Below are positions 26,549 to 36,289 of a DNA stretch of 64,000 nucleotides, one piece after another. Below the pieces are notes generated by a model, which did no database searches, was not told the DNA's origin, and saw nothing but the letters and a program-made list of their open reading frames with translations. Position numbers and translations under genes: made by a program. Source of the stretch: Mycobacterium intracellulare ATCC 13950. Lineage in GTDB: Bacteria > Actinomycetota > Actinomycetes > Mycobacteriales > Mycobacteriaceae. The DNA lies in contig NC_016946.1 of assembly GCF_000277125.1 (NCBI RefSeq), positions 2,418,001 to 2,482,000 of the forward strand. The letters run 5' to 3'. Each line of letters starts with the position of its first letter. Position 1 is the first letter of the stretch.

Positions 26549-27612
26549 CGCCTACCCGCCGCGTGATCGATGACCTGAACTCCCGCACCGGATCCCGACA
26601 CCACGTACAAGGTGTCCGACGCTTCGTCGAAGGCCAGTGAGTTGGGTTGCTGCACGGTCGGGTAGCGCACCTTTTCGACGGGGATTCCGGTGGACAGGTC
26701 GTAACCAATGACGATATTGGAAACGGTCTGCGAAACCCAGGCTAACGCGCGGGAACCCGCCAGGCCGTAGGGCGCCTGCGACACCGGGTAGGCCTGCCGC
26801 AGGATCAGCGGGTCCACGCCGTAGACCAGCAGCTGACCGCCGCGGGTGTCGGCGACCAGAACGCGGCCCAGCGCGTCGGCGGCCATGGTGGTGGCGCCCC
26901 GGCCGGCACGCAGGGCCTGCTGGACGTGGCCGTCGGCGTCGATCGTCGTCACCGACGTCTGCCCGCGATCCAGCACCACCGTCGTATCGCCTTGTGTGAC
27001 AAGACAATCGACGCGCGCGAAGACCTTGTTGCGACTGGCGACGCTCGCGGCGCTCACCGCGCCCGGCTTGGGGGAGGCGAGGGTGTAGACGGCGCCGTCG
27101 GCGCTGCCCAACACGAGCCGGCCGTCGGCGCGTCGCGCCACCGCGGTGAACTCGGTCTGGGTCGCGTCGCTCACGCTCACCTGCGCCGTGTGGCCGGTGG
27201 ACAGGTCGACCGCGAAGTAGCCGCCGCGCGCGGCCAGATAGGCGGTGCCCTGGCCGTCGTCGGTCAACGCGCTGGCCGGCCCCGGCAGGTCGACGACGCG
27301 CGGCGGGGCCTGCGCCTCACCGAAAACGGTGATGCTGCCCGGCGCTGCCGGGTCGCTGCCCGGCGCCAGGACCGCCAGCCGGCGGGTGCCGGCATCGAAC
27401 ACCGCCGCGGCCGCATGGGCGGGCAGCGGCCGCACCGCGCCGGCCGGCGACTGCGACGGCGGCGGCGACACGGCCGCCGCCGCGGGTTCGATGGTCCGCG
27501 GCGCGCCGGCCAGCGGATTCGACGAGCAACCGACCGCCGCACCGAGCAAAACCGCGAGGCTCAACACACCGCCTTGAGCTGCCAGCTTGTGGCGCCATGG
27601 TTGTGACAGCAA
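26545..27612 (-). CDS. lppL: Lipoprotein LppL, beta-propeller-like
   Basis: This 355-residue lipoprotein has a basic N-terminus, a hydrophobic core ([14 protein letters not shown]) and a lipobox Cys (AVGCSSNP). The rest is a repetitive beta-propeller of the YncE/NHL type with recurring blades ([49 protein letters not shown]). The length agrees with M. tuberculosis LppL (Rv2138). The start is TTG at 27612, supported by GAGGG about 9 nt upstream; the in-frame ATG at 27732 would add 40 residues before the signal peptide. It shares a divergent promoter region with the gene at 27722. Confidence 0.88.
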   Translation of the reverse strand: MLSQPWRHKLAAQGGVLSLAVLLGAAVGCSSNPLAGAPRTIEPAAAAVSPPPSQSPAGAVRPLPAHAAAAVFDAGTRRLAVLAPGSDPAAPGSITVFGEAQAPPRVVDLPGPASALTDDGQGTAYLAARGGYFAVDLSTGHTAQVSVSDATQTEFTAVARRADGRLVLGSADGAVYTLASPKPGAVSAASVASRNKVFARVDCLVTQGDTTVVLDRGQTSVTTIDADGHVQQALRAGRGATTMAADALGRVLVADTRGGQLLVYGVDPLILRQAYPVSQAPYGLAGSRALAWVSQTVSNIVIGYDLSTGIPVEKVRYPTVQQPNSLAFDEASDTLYVVSGSGAGVQVIDHAAGRR

Positions 27613-27721
27613 GTGCTTTCCCTCGTGGTGCGGCGGTGGAACACAAATTCTAAGGAACGAGGTCGGTCCCACAGGGCCATGCTGCCCGCGTCTGGCCGGA
27701 CCGGCGAGGTATCGTCGGCTC

Positions 27722-28024
27722 ATGGCCGTCACCGCTGACCGTCATAGGACGCAGGAAGAGTTTGCTGTCGAAGACATGTCGACAGGTATTTTCGCTAGCG
27801 GATACGGACAAGTCGGTGATGGGCGAAGTTTCTCGTTCCACATCGAGAACCGATCACTTGTCGTGGAAGTTTACCGGCCACGCCTGGCCGGGCCCGTTCC
27901 GCAGGCCGACGAGGTGGTCGCCACCGCAGTCCGCAGCCTGGTCGATATCGACCTCACCGACGAGCGCAGCCTGAGCGCGGCGGTGCGCGACTCCGTGGCG
28001 CACGCGGAGCCGGTTTCCCGCTAG
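27722..28024 (+). CDS. Conserved hypothetical protein (Rv2137c position)
   Basis: This 100-residue soluble protein has SFSFHIENRSLVVEVYRP and a C-terminal helical region (VVATAVRSLVDIDLTDERSL). It occupies the position of Rv2137c and is divergent from lppL. It is Glu/Asp-rich with no known motif. It resembles small acidic mycobacterial proteins with no assigned function. In M. tuberculosis uppP follows; here the Rv2135c homologue begins only 74 bp later. Confidence 0.7.
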   Translation: MAVTADRHRTQEEFAVEDMSTGIFASGYGQVGDGRSFSFHIENRSLVVEVYRPRLAGPVPQADEVVATAVRSLVDIDLTDERSLSAAVRDSVAHAEPVSR

Positions 28025-28098
28025 GCCGCGCGCGTCGCCGGCGTCGGGCCACTCAGCTGCGGTCTCGGGGCCTCCTACCGGGTAGCGTCGTGGTCGAC

Positions 28099-28851
28099 AT
28101 GACCGTCATTCTGCTGCGACACGGCCGATCCAGTTCGAACACCGCCGGCATCCTCGCCGGACGTTCGGCGGGCGTCGACCTCGACGACAAGGGCCGCGAG
28201 CAAGCCGCCGCGCTGATCGACCGGATCGGTGATCTGCCGATCCGCGAGTTGATCACCTCGCCGCTGTTGCGCTGCCGTCGCACCCTCGAACCACTGGCCG
28301 ACGCGCTGTGTCTCGCGCCGCTCGTCGAAGACCGGCTCGCCGAAGTGGACTACGGGGAATGGACGGGCCGCAAGATCGCCGAGCTGGTGAGCGAGCGGTT
28401 GTGGAAGGTCGTGCAGGCCCATCCCAGCGCGGCGGTCTTTCCCGGCGGCGAGGGCCTGGCGCAGGTGCAGGCCCGGGCGGTCGCCGCCGTCCGCGAGCAC
28501 GACCGCCGGCTGGCCTCGGAGCACGGTGGCGACGCGCTGTGGGTCGCTTGCACCCACGGTGATGTCATCAAGGCGGTGATCGCCGACGCGTACGGCATAC
28601 ACCTGGACGGGTTCCAGCGCGTCACCGCCGACCCGGCGTCGGTCAGTGTGATCCGGTACACCGAACTGCGCCCGTTTGTGTTGCACGTCAACCACACCGG
28701 CGCGCGGCTGTCCGCCGCACTGCGGGCCGGACCGCAGCCGAAGGAAGAGGCAAAGGCGGAAACCGACGGGCAGCCCAACGGCGAGGCGCAGGCACCACCG
28801 GCCGCCGGAGTCCCGTCCAGCGACGCCGTGGTCGGCGGTTCGACGGATTAA
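28099..28851 (+). CDS. Histidine phosphatase-superfamily protein (Rv2135c-like)
   Basis: This 250-residue phosphoglycerate-mutase-like protein has the RHG motif LLRHGRSSSN with the phospho-accepting His near residue 8, EVDYGEWTGRK with the acid/base Glu, PGGEGLAQVQ and ACTHGDVIK with the second His. Rv2135c is an acid phosphatase-like member. The C-terminus carries a low-complexity tail (KEEAKAETDGQPNGEAQ) of about 40 residues. ATG 28099 matches the family start; GTG 28090 is in frame. Confidence 0.9.
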   Translation: MTVILLRHGRSSSNTAGILAGRSAGVDLDDKGREQAAALIDRIGDLPIRELITSPLLRCRRTLEPLADALCLAPLVEDRLAEVDYGEWTGRKIAELVSERLWKVVQAHPSAAVFPGGEGLAQVQARAVAAVREHDRRLASEHGGDALWVACTHGDVIKAVIADAYGIHLDGFQRVTADPASVSVIRYTELRPFVLHVNHTGARLSAALRAGPQPKEEAKAETDGQPNGEAQAPPAAGVPSSDAVVGGSTD

Positions 28852-28912
28852 TTCGACTGCCACCACTATCGGATCGCACGGCGACGGCAACAGCCGGTAT
28901 TTTGGAGGTGCC

Positions 28913-29500
28913 ATGTCCCGCGCAATTCACGTCTTCCGCACCCCCGACCGCTTCGTGGCCGGGACCGTTGGCCAGCCCGGAAATCGCACGTTCTACATCC
29001 AGGCGGTGCACGACGCGCGCGTGGTGTCGGTGATCCTGGAAAAGCAGCAGGTTGCCGTACTGGCCGAACGCATCGGCGCGCTGTTGCTCGAGGTGAATCG
29101 CCGGTTCGGCACGCCGGTTCCGCCCGAGCCCGCCGAGGTCGAGGACCTCAAGCCGTTGATCACGCCCGTGGACGCCGAATTCCGGGTCGGGACCATGGGT
29201 CTGGGCTGGGATTCGGAGGCCCAGACCGTGGTGGTCGAGCTGCTCGCAGTCACCGACGCCGAGTTCGATGCGTCGGTGGTGCTCGACGACACCGAGGAGG
29301 GTCCCGACGCGGTGCGGGTGTTCCTGACGCCGGAGTCGGCGCGGCAGTTCGCCAGCCGCTCCAACCGGGTGATCTCGGCCGGGCGTCCGCCGTGCCCGCT
29401 GTGCGACGAACCGTTGGACCCGGAGGGACATATCTGCGCGCGCGCCAACGGCTATCGGCGCAATGCGCTTCTCGGGTCTGACGATGACCCCGAGGTGTGA
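28913..29500 (+). CDS. DUF3090 family protein (Rv2134c-like)
   Basis: This 195-residue protein has a conserved N-terminus MSRAIHVFRTPDRFVAGTVG and a C-terminal Cys/His knuckle CPLCDEPLDPEGHIC that probably binds zinc. It is always linked to the SCO1664-family gene in actinobacteria, and here the two overlap by 17 bp. GGAGG lies 5 nt upstream of ATG 28913. The function is unknown; constant pairing suggests a shared complex. Confidence 0.88.
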   Translation: MSRAIHVFRTPDRFVAGTVGQPGNRTFYIQAVHDARVVSVILEKQQVAVLAERIGALLLEVNRRFGTPVPPEPAEVEDLKPLITPVDAEFRVGTMGLGWDSEAQTVVVELLAVTDAEFDASVVLDDTEEGPDAVRVFLTPESARQFASRSNRVISAGRPPCPLCDEPLDPEGHICARANGYRRNALLGSDDDPEV

Positions 29501-30299
29501 CGACCATGAGGTGTTGCGCAACGGCGAGCTGACGGTCATCGGACGGATCCGCTCGGCCAGCAACGCCACCTTCCTGTGCGAATCTACGCTCGACGAGCGC
29601 GCGGTGCACTGCGTCTACAAGCCGGTCGCCGGCGAGGCGCCGCTATGGGACTTTCCCGACGGAACGCTGGCCGGCCGCGAGCGGGCCGCATACCTGGTGT
29701 CGGCGCAGTTGGGCTGGAACATCGTGCCCTACACGATCATTCGCCACGGGCCGGCGGGCCCGGGCATGTTGCAGCAGTGGGTGCAGCAACCCGGCGACAC
29801 GGTGGACACCGAGCCGCGGCCGGGCCCGGATCTGGTCGACCTGTTTCCCGCGGGCAGGGCCCAGCCCGGCTACCTGCCGGTGCTGCGCGCCTACGACTAC
29901 GCCGGCGACGAGGTCGTGTTGATGCACGCCGACGACATTCGCCTATGGCGGATGGCGGTGTTCGACGTGCTGGTCAACAACGCCGACCGCAAGGGCGGCC
30001 ACGTCCTGCGCGACCTCGACGGCCACATCTTCGGGGTCGACCACGGTGTGTGCCTGCACGTGGAGGACAAGCTGAGGACCGTGCTGTGGGGGTGGGCCGG
30101 CAAGCCGATCGACAGTCAGACGTGCAAGGCCGTCGCCGGCCTCGCCGAGGCCCTCACCGGCTCGTTCGGCGACGAACTGGCCGAGCACATCACGTCCGCG
30201 GAGATCGCCGCGCTGCGCATGCGCGCGCACGCGCTGCTGGACAATCCGGTGATGCCGGGACCCAACCGGCATCGCCCGATCCCGTGGCCGGCTTTCTAG
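29484..30299 (+). CDS. SCO1664-family kinase-like protein (Rv2133c-like)
   Basis: This 271-residue protein has a fold reminiscent of HipA/PI3-kinase-like enzymes: CVYKPVAGEAPLWDFPDGTLAGRE carries the putative nucleotide-binding Lys, and VFDVLVNNADRKGGHVLRDLDG...GVDHG resembles a catalytic/Mg-binding loop. No activity is established. It overlaps the DUF3090 gene and precedes cysQ by 42 bp. Rv2132, which lies between the corresponding genes in M. tuberculosis, is not seen. Confidence 0.85.
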   Translation: MTPRCDDHEVLRNGELTVIGRIRSASNATFLCESTLDERAVHCVYKPVAGEAPLWDFPDGTLAGRERAAYLVSAQLGWNIVPYTIIRHGPAGPGMLQQWVQQPGDTVDTEPRPGPDLVDLFPAGRAQPGYLPVLRAYDYAGDEVVLMHADDIRLWRMAVFDVLVNNADRKGGHVLRDLDGHIFGVDHGVCLHVEDKLRTVLWGWAGKPIDSQTCKAVAGLAEALTGSFGDELAEHITSAEIAALRMRAHALLDNPVMPGPNRHRPIPWPAF

Positions 30300-30341
30300 C
30301 GGTGATCGCAAGCGCGGCACGGCGTCGGCGATACTGAACCG

Positions 30342-31142
30342 GTGAGCCATGCCCCCGACGACGAGTCGGACGAGATGACCGATGCCGCGCTGGCCGCCGA
30401 TCTCGCCGCCGAAGCGGGGGAGTTGTTGCTGAAGGTCCGCGACGAGGTCGGGTTCGGGTATCCCTGGGCGCTGGGCGACGCGGGTGACAGCCTGGCGAAC
30501 GACCTGATCCTGCGGCGGCTGCGCGTCGAGCGGCCCGGCGACGCGGTGCTCAGCGAGGAGGCCTACGACGACCTGTCCCGGCTGCAGCACGACCGGGTGT
30601 GGATCATCGACCCGCTGGACGGCACCCGCGAGTTCTCCACGCCGGGCCGCGACGACTGGGCGGTCCACATCGCGCTGTGGCAGCGACCCAGCGATGGCCA
30701 ACGCGAGATCACCGACGCGGCGGTGTCATTGCCCGCGCGCGGCAACATCGTCTACCGCAGCGACACCGTGTCGGCCGGCGCCGCCCGCGCCGGCGTCACC
30801 GACACCATCCGCATCGCCGTCAGCGCCACCCGGCCCCCGGCGGTCCTGCACCGGATGCGGCAGACGCTGCCCATCCAGCCGGTCGCGATCGGCTCGGCGG
30901 GCGCCAAGGCGATGGCCATCATCGACGGCGACGTCGACGCCTACGTGCACGCCGGCGGCCAGTGGGAGTGGGACTCGGCCGCCCCGGCCGGGGTGGTGAT
31001 GGCCGCCGGGATGCACGCCTCGCGGCTCGACGGATCGCCGATGCGCTACAACCAGCTCGACCCGTACCTGCCCGACTTCGTCATGTGCCGCGCCGAGCTG
31101 GCGCCGATCCTGCTGGGAGCCATCCGCGACGCCTGGCGCTAA
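30342..31142 (+). CDS. cysQ: 3'-phosphoadenosine 5'-phosphate phosphatase CysQ
   Basis: This 266-residue inositol-monophosphatase-superfamily enzyme shows metal-site motifs [17 protein letters not shown] and [11 protein letters not shown]. CysQ (Rv2131c) removes PAP, the by-product of sulphation and sulphate reduction, and also acts on fructose-1,6-bisphosphate and inositol phosphate in vitro. GTG 30342 is the start. It precedes mshC across a tandem-repeat spacer, linking sulphur assimilation to mycothiol synthesis. Confidence 0.93.
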   Translation: MSHAPDDESDEMTDAALAADLAAEAGELLLKVRDEVGFGYPWALGDAGDSLANDLILRRLRVERPGDAVLSEEAYDDLSRLQHDRVWIIDPLDGTREFSTPGRDDWAVHIALWQRPSDGQREITDAAVSLPARGNIVYRSDTVSAGAARAGVTDTIRIAVSATRPPAVLHRMRQTLPIQPVAIGSAGAKAMAIIDGDVDAYVHAGGQWEWDSAAPAGVVMAAGMHASRLDGSPMRYNQLDPYLPDFVMCRAELAPILLGAIRDAWR

Positions 31143-31161
31143 GGGTGGGCGATTCCGGGCA

Positions 31162-31418
31162 GCTTCGTCGGCGCGCTGGGGCCGATTGCGCGGCTCCTCC
31201 GCGGCCCACTGCGCGGGCCGCTTCGTCGGCGCGCTGTGCTGATTGCGCGCCTCCTCCGCGGCCCACTGCGCGGGCCGCTTCGTCGGCGCGCTGTGCTGAT
31301 TGCGCGCCTCCTCCGCGGCCCACTGCGCGGGCCGCTTCGTCGGCGCGCTGGGGCCGATTGCGCGGCTCCTCCGCGGCCCACTGCGCGGGCCGCTTCGTCG
31401 GCGCGCTTAGGCTGATTG
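31162..31418. repeat. Tandem 57/58-bp repeat between cysQ and mshC (VNTR-like)
   Basis: Four units start at 31162, 31220, 31277 and 31334 (lengths 58, 57, 57, 58), and a partial fifth begins at 31392. Each starts GCTTCGTCGGCGCGCT and ends CCCACTGCGCGGGCC. Units 1 and 4 carry GGGGCC and units 2 and 3 GTGCT after the first 16 nt. The array fills the whole intergenic space up to the mshC start, like MIRU/VNTR loci, and could vary in copy number. Confidence 0.95.
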
Positions 31419-31420
31419 CC

Positions 31421-32656
31421 ATGCAGTCGTGGTCTTCCCCACAGGTCCCCGTATTGGCGGGGCGCGGCCCGGAGCTTCGGCTGTATGACACCTCTGACCG
31501 GCAGGTGCGCCCCGTGGCGTCCGGGTCGACCGCCACGATGTACGTCTGCGGCATCACCCCGTACGACGCGACCCACCTGGGCCACGCCGCAACCTATCTG
31601 GCGTTCGATCTCATCTACCGCCAATGGCTGGATCTCGGCCACGACGTCCACTACGTCCAGAACGTCACCGACGTCGACGACCCTCTGCTGGAGCGCGCCG
31701 AGCGCGACGGCATCGACTGGCGGGAGCTGGCGCAGCGCGAGGTGTCGCTGTTCCGTGAGGACATGACCGCGCTGCGCATGCTGGCACCCCGCGAGTACGT
31801 CGGGGCGACCGAGGCGATCGCCGAGGTCGTCGAGCTGGTCGAGAAGATGCTGGCGTCCGGGGCGGCCTACGTCGTCGAGGGCGAATACCCCGACATCTAC
31901 TACCGCGCCGACGCCACGCCCCAGTTCGGCTACGAGTCGGGCTATGACCGAGAAACCATGCTGCGCTTGTTCTCCGAGCGCGGCGGCGACCCGCAGCGGC
32001 CCGGCAAGACCGATCAGCTCGACGCCCTGCTATGGCGGGCGGCGCGGCCCGGGGAGCCCAGCTGGCCCTCGCCGTTCGGCGACGGACGGCCCGGCTGGCA
32101 CGTCGAGTGCGCGGCGATCGCCCTCAGCCGCATCGGCAGCGGCCTGGACATTCAGGGCGGGGGCAGCGACCTGATCTTTCCGCACCACGAATTCACCGCC
32201 GCGCACGCCGAATGTGTCCGCGGCGAAAGGCGATTCGCGCGCCACTACGTGCACGCCGGGATGATCGGCTGGGACGGGCACAAGATGTCCAAGAGCCGAG
32301 GCAACCTGGTGCTGGTGTCGACGCTGCGCGCCCAAGGCGTCGAGGCGGCGGCCATCCGGCTGGGCCTGCTGGCCGGCCACTACCGCGGCGACCGGTACTG
32401 GAGCCAGCAGGTGCTCGACGAGGCCGTCGCCCGGCTGCAGCGCTGGCGCACCGCGACCGCGCTCCCGACCGGCCCCGACGCCGCCGACGTGATCGCGCGG
32501 GTGCGCCAATATCTGGCCGACGACCTCGACACGCCCAAAGCGCTTGCGGCGCTTGATGGTTGGTCAACCGATGCGCTCGAGTACGGTGGCCACGACGCCG
32601 AGGCGCCCCGCTTGGTGGCGACCGCGGTCGATGCGCTCCTGGGCGTGGCCCTGTAG
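31421..32656 (+). CDS. mshC: Cysteine-glucosaminyl-inositol ligase MshC
   Basis: This 411-residue cysteinyl-tRNA-synthetase-like ligase has the zinc/adenylate motifs [17 protein letters not shown] (HxGH-like), [11 protein letters not shown] and [11 protein letters not shown], and the KMSKS motif in [11 protein letters not shown]. It joins cysteine to GlcN-inositol in mycothiol synthesis, which confirms an actinobacterial host. It is shorter than CysRS because it lacks the tRNA-binding tail. ATG 31421 follows directly on the last partial repeat unit, so repeat length could influence its expression. Confidence 0.95.
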   Translation: MQSWSSPQVPVLAGRGPELRLYDTSDRQVRPVASGSTATMYVCGITPYDATHLGHAATYLAFDLIYRQWLDLGHDVHYVQNVTDVDDPLLERAERDGIDWRELAQREVSLFREDMTALRMLAPREYVGATEAIAEVVELVEKMLASGAAYVVEGEYPDIYYRADATPQFGYESGYDRETMLRLFSERGGDPQRPGKTDQLDALLWRAARPGEPSWPSPFGDGRPGWHVECAAIALSRIGSGLDIQGGGSDLIFPHHEFTAAHAECVRGERRFARHYVHAGMIGWDGHKMSKSRGNLVLVSTLRAQGVEAAAIRLGLLAGHYRGDRYWSQQVLDEAVARLQRWRTATALPTGPDAADVIARVRQYLADDLDTPKALAALDGWSTDALEYGGHDAEAPRLVATAVDALLGVAL

Positions 32657-33154
32657 TCGCGGTAAACCTATCGCGAGGAAAACCGCTCGCACGTTCTGCA
32701 ACCTCTAGCGGAGTCGACGCGAAAGTCATGCATCTGCGGACGGCGCCTGAGCCGATTCAAGCCGTTCCTATGAGTTTGCTAAGGGGGCCTCGGCCGGTGC
32801 CCCGGGAAACTTATGAAACAGCTGTACAATCAGCATATTTAATTTACATATGTGTGAATTGAGGGGTAGAAAATAATTTGCTGTCCGCGGCCTACCCGAG
32901 TATATTTCAAGTAATACTGGTTCTAGAGGGGTGAGGTCCCGCGCGTACGAGGAGCGGGTCAGCTCGGTGGATATCGGGCAGACGGCGAGGCTGACCGGCA
33001 AGTCGCGATCGTAGTCGGCGGCACAAACAACGTGTGGCGGCTACCGCTGGGCCGTGCCGGCCCCGATGGAGAGTTACGACCGAACCCACGGAAGCTGCCT
33101 GATATGTATGCACGAAATACGCGCACTGCGCCCTTGAATTAAGTAGGGCTTCAG
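32657..33154. other. Boundary region with an AT-rich patch
   Basis: About 500 bp without a supported gene, between the conserved chromosome and the biosynthetic cluster. Positions 32825-32880 are strikingly AT-rich (CATATTTAATTTACATATG, then AAAATAATTTG) in otherwise GC-rich DNA. It probably holds the promoter of the first LAL regulator and may be a binding site for the xenogeneic silencer Lsr2. Confidence 0.55.
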
Positions 33155-35863
33155 ATGCACGGGGGTAAGGGGTCAGCGTGGCCTGTAGTTGGGCGCGATG
33201 TCGAGTTGCGACGATCGCTGGGGGCGCTCAGTAACGGCGAGTTCCAAGGCGTCGCGTTGGTCGGCGACAGTGGCGTGGGCAAGTCGACGCTGGCGCGGAT
33301 GCTGGCCAAGACGGTGGAGTCGGCGGGGCGCACGGTGCGATTTGCGCTGGGCACTCAAACGGGTCGTGCTGTGCCGTTGGGTGCGTTTTCTCGCGCGGTG
33401 AGCCTTGGGGTGGCACACGAGCCGGCGATCATGCTGGCCGCCGCGCATCACACCTTGAGCCAGGACAAGAACCTGGTGGTGGTGGTCGACGACGCGCAGC
33501 TGCTCGATCCGCTGTCGGCCACCTTCGTCAATCAGCTTGCGGCCGGCCGCAGCGCGAAGTTGATCGTGACCATCCGGTCCGGCGATTCGGTCTTGGACGC
33601 GGTGACCGCATTGTTGAAAGAGCGCCTGTTGCTGACCGTTCACATCGATCCGTTCACGCGCGAGCAAACCGAGCTATTGGCCTGTGCGGTTCTGGGTGGT
33701 CCGGTCGACCCACGCTTGGTCGACGAGTTGTCGGAGCGCAGTGCGGGAAACCTGTTGCTCCTACGCGGATTTCTGACCGCCGGCCGCGAAAATGGGGCCC
33801 TGGTTCAGGGCGAACACGGCTGGCAACTCCAAGGCCCGCTGCGCGCAGATCGCGAACTTTACGACGTTCTGGAGTTTCAGCTGCGCTCGCTGACCCCAGC
33901 GGAGCTGGAGGTCGTGGAGATCTTGGCCACCGGCGAGGTGCTGGGGTGGGAGGTCCTGCGGGAGATCTGCGATGCCGACGCGATGGCGAACCTGGAGCGT
34001 CGTGGTCTGATCCAGTTGGTCGCCGACGGATCCCACGCTCTGGCGCAGTTGAACAACCCGATGCTTGGTGAAGCGGCGACCCGCCACGCCGGGATGGTGC
34101 GCATCCGGGAACTCAACGGCGAATTGGCGCGAGCCCTTCAAAAGCAGCAGCGGGCAGGGAGCCGGCTGCCGGGGTTGCCCGGCCCACAGGGACGAATTCG
34201 GCTGGCCCAGTTCATGATGCGAAGCGACCTACAGCCCGACCTGGAGATGGTCATCAAGGCGGGGATGGACGCGCTGGCGATGTCGAATGTGGGGTTGGGC
34301 GAGGAGTTGGCGAGGTTCGCGGTCGATCGCGGCGGCGGTCTGCCGGCCGCTCTGGTGCTCGCCGAGGCGGTGAGCTGGCAGGGGCGCGGCGAGGAGGCCG
34401 ACGCCGTGCTCGTCGACGCCGAGCCCGACGGCGGCGACGAGTGGCTGATCGCGCGGTGGGGCTGCCTGCGCGCTGCCAACTTGTACTGGGGTTGCGGGGA
34501 CGTCGAATCCGCCACCCAGGTACTCGATGACGTGAAAAAGCTTGTCTCGTCCGAGTTGTGCCTCCGCCTCATCAACGGGCTGGAGGTCTCCATGGCGTAC
34601 TTCCGTGGCGACGTAGAGACGACGATCGAACTCGGGCCGGGCCTATGCCAACCCGATGCACTGCCGATGGCGACCGTGTGGGCGGTTTTCCCGACATGTT
34701 GTGCGTTGGCGGGAGCCGGGCGGTTTTCCGAGGTTCCCCGCTTGGCGGCCATCGGGGCGCGCGCGGCCGAGCTGTGCGGATTGGGACCGCATCGATTCAA
34801 CATCGGCATGGCCGAGGTCATGGCGGCGACGGCCGCCGGCGACTATCGGGCGGCGGAGCAGATCTACGAGCGTTACGCCGCGATGGCCGCCGGCCTTCTT
34901 GCCGCGGAGGCCATGGTCGACGCGATGCTCGGGCTGGTGCAGGTAGCCCGCGGTGAGCTGGCGTCAGCGTGCGCTGTATTCACCAATGCCACTGCGGTAT
35001 TCGCCCAGGGGTTTCCGTCGCCGTGGCTGATCGTGGTGGCCGCCCTCCATGCCCAGGCCGAGGGGGCGCGGGGCGACAGTGCGGCGGCCGCCGCGGCGCT
35101 GCGGCGAGCGGAGAAAAACTACGGACCGCATGTCGCGGTGTTCCTGCCCGAACTCGAGCTCGCCCGGGCCTGGGAACGGGCAGCTGCCGGTGACACGTCG
35201 GCCGCCCAAGCGCACGCGACGCAAGCGGCGCAGATCGCGCGAGCGGCCAAGATGCATGCGGTGGAGATGCGGGCACGCCACACGGCCGTGCGCTTCGGCG
35301 ATCCCTCGCAGGCCACGCCGCTGGAGAAACTCGCTCGTATCCTGAACACCCCGTTGGCCGCGGCGGTCGCCGACCATGCCTGCGCTCTGGCGAAACACGA
35401 CGGTGCCCTGCTCGATGCCGCTGCGGGTCGGTTCGCTGATCTCGGCGCATTGGCGCTTGCCGCGGACGCGTGGGCGCAGGCGGCGGGCGAGCATGGCCGC
35501 CGAGGCGATCGCGGCAAGAAATTTGAGTCGTCGACCCGGGCGCACGCTTTGGCGAGCCATTGCGAGTTGCACACACCGGCGGTCGAGAGCGCGGCACGCC
35601 CACTTCCCTTCAGCGGCCGTGAGCGCCAGATCGTCATGCTGGTCGCGGCCGGTTTGTCCAACCGGCAGATCGCCGACCAGTTGGTCATCTCGGTGCGCAC
35701 GGTGGAGGGACACCTGTATCGGCTTTTCGCCAAACTCGGGATCAACACTCGCGAGCAGCTCATCTGCCTGATGCGCAGGGAGCCGTCCATGCGAAGCGAG
35801 TTGTCACGTCGCGGCGACGAGTCGCTGCGTTACGAGCGCCACGATCACCCGCGGACCGGCTGA
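33155..35863 (+). CDS. LAL-family LuxR regulator, copy 1
   Basis: This 902-residue ATP-binding regulator has an N-terminal AAA/STAND ATPase: Walker A GDSGVGKST at residues 37-45 and Walker B LVVVVDD at about 107-113. A helical TPR-like middle (350-800) contains repeated ARAWERAAAGD-type units. The C-terminal LuxR HTH lies at about 812-870 (FSGRERQIVMLVAAGLSNRQIADQL...VRTVEGHLYRLFAKLG). It is strongly similar along its whole length to the next gene. LAL regulators commonly activate secondary-metabolite clusters, so it is the likely activator of mbtH-NRPS. A 36-residue tail follows the HTH. Confidence 0.92.
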   Translation: MHGGKGSAWPVVGRDVELRRSLGALSNGEFQGVALVGDSGVGKSTLARMLAKTVESAGRTVRFALGTQTGRAVPLGAFSRAVSLGVAHEPAIMLAAAHHTLSQDKNLVVVVDDAQLLDPLSATFVNQLAAGRSAKLIVTIRSGDSVLDAVTALLKERLLLTVHIDPFTREQTELLACAVLGGPVDPRLVDELSERSAGNLLLLRGFLTAGRENGALVQGEHGWQLQGPLRADRELYDVLEFQLRSLTPAELEVVEILATGEVLGWEVLREICDADAMANLERRGLIQLVADGSHALAQLNNPMLGEAATRHAGMVRIRELNGELARALQKQQRAGSRLPGLPGPQGRIRLAQFMMRSDLQPDLEMVIKAGMDALAMSNVGLGEELARFAVDRGGGLPAALVLAEAVSWQGRGEEADAVLVDAEPDGGDEWLIARWGCLRAANLYWGCGDVESATQVLDDVKKLVSSELCLRLINGLEVSMAYFRGDVETTIELGPGLCQPDALPMATVWAVFPTCCALAGAGRFSEVPRLAAIGARAAELCGLGPHRFNIGMAEVMAATAAGDYRAAEQIYERYAAMAAGLLAAEAMVDAMLGLVQVARGELASACAVFTNATAVFAQGFPSPWLIVVAALHAQAEGARGDSAAAAAALRRAEKNYGPHVAVFLPELELARAWERAAAGDTSAAQAHATQAAQIARAAKMHAVEMRARHTAVRFGDPSQATPLEKLARILNTPLAAAVADHACALAKHDGALLDAAAGRFADLGALALAADAWAQAAGEHGRRGDRGKKFESSTRAHALASHCELHTPAVESAARPLPFSGRERQIVMLVAAGLSNRQIADQLVISVRTVEGHLYRLFAKLGINTREQLICLMRREPSMRSELSRRGDESLRYERHDHPRTG

Positions 35864-36289
35864 GTCTTCGTCGGCAACCGATCGATTCGACGGGCCGCCA
35901 CTCGATCTCCAGGCGCGCACCACTCGACTTGTGTCCGGATTCCGGCGATGCCTGCTCGAGGGACCATACCCTCCGGCACATGAGTGGCAGTCGCAAGCGC
36001 GCGGTCGCGATCGTTAATCACGATGTCGGCCCGTCCGTACCCGCAGAGACGGCCTCGCCGTGGGAGTCGCCGATAGTCGAGGACCGACGCGCATCGGAGC
36101 CGTTGGCGCCGGCCTCGACTTCGTTGGACGCCTTCAGGCTTTATCTGGCGGGCGCGCGGTCCGGGTTTGTGTAGCGGCGGCCCAGGGCGTCGTCCGGTGG
36201 ACGACAACGGCACTGGCTCGCGCCCGTCACGGACCAGCAGCAGTCTGGCCGCGACGTCGCCGGCTTGGGGGAGCGGGGAGATACATCGT
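35864..36289. other. Intergenic region between the two LAL regulators
   Basis: About 425 bp. A 64-codon frame from ATG 35980 to 36174 is open but has no family resemblance. The region should contain the promoter of the second regulator. I see no clear terminator hairpin. Confidence 0.4.

Noticed and set aside
31162..31418. CRISPR array
   Set aside because: The repeats are contiguous 57/58-bp units without unique spacers, and there are no cas genes.
32656..32690. Terminator after mshC (TCGCG...CGCGA)
   Set aside because: A five-base-pair stem with a ten-base loop and no T tract is too weak to call.
35980..36174. 64-codon gene between the LAL regulators
   Set aside because: No ribosome-binding site, family resemblance or secondary-structure signal; it is probably part of the promoter region.
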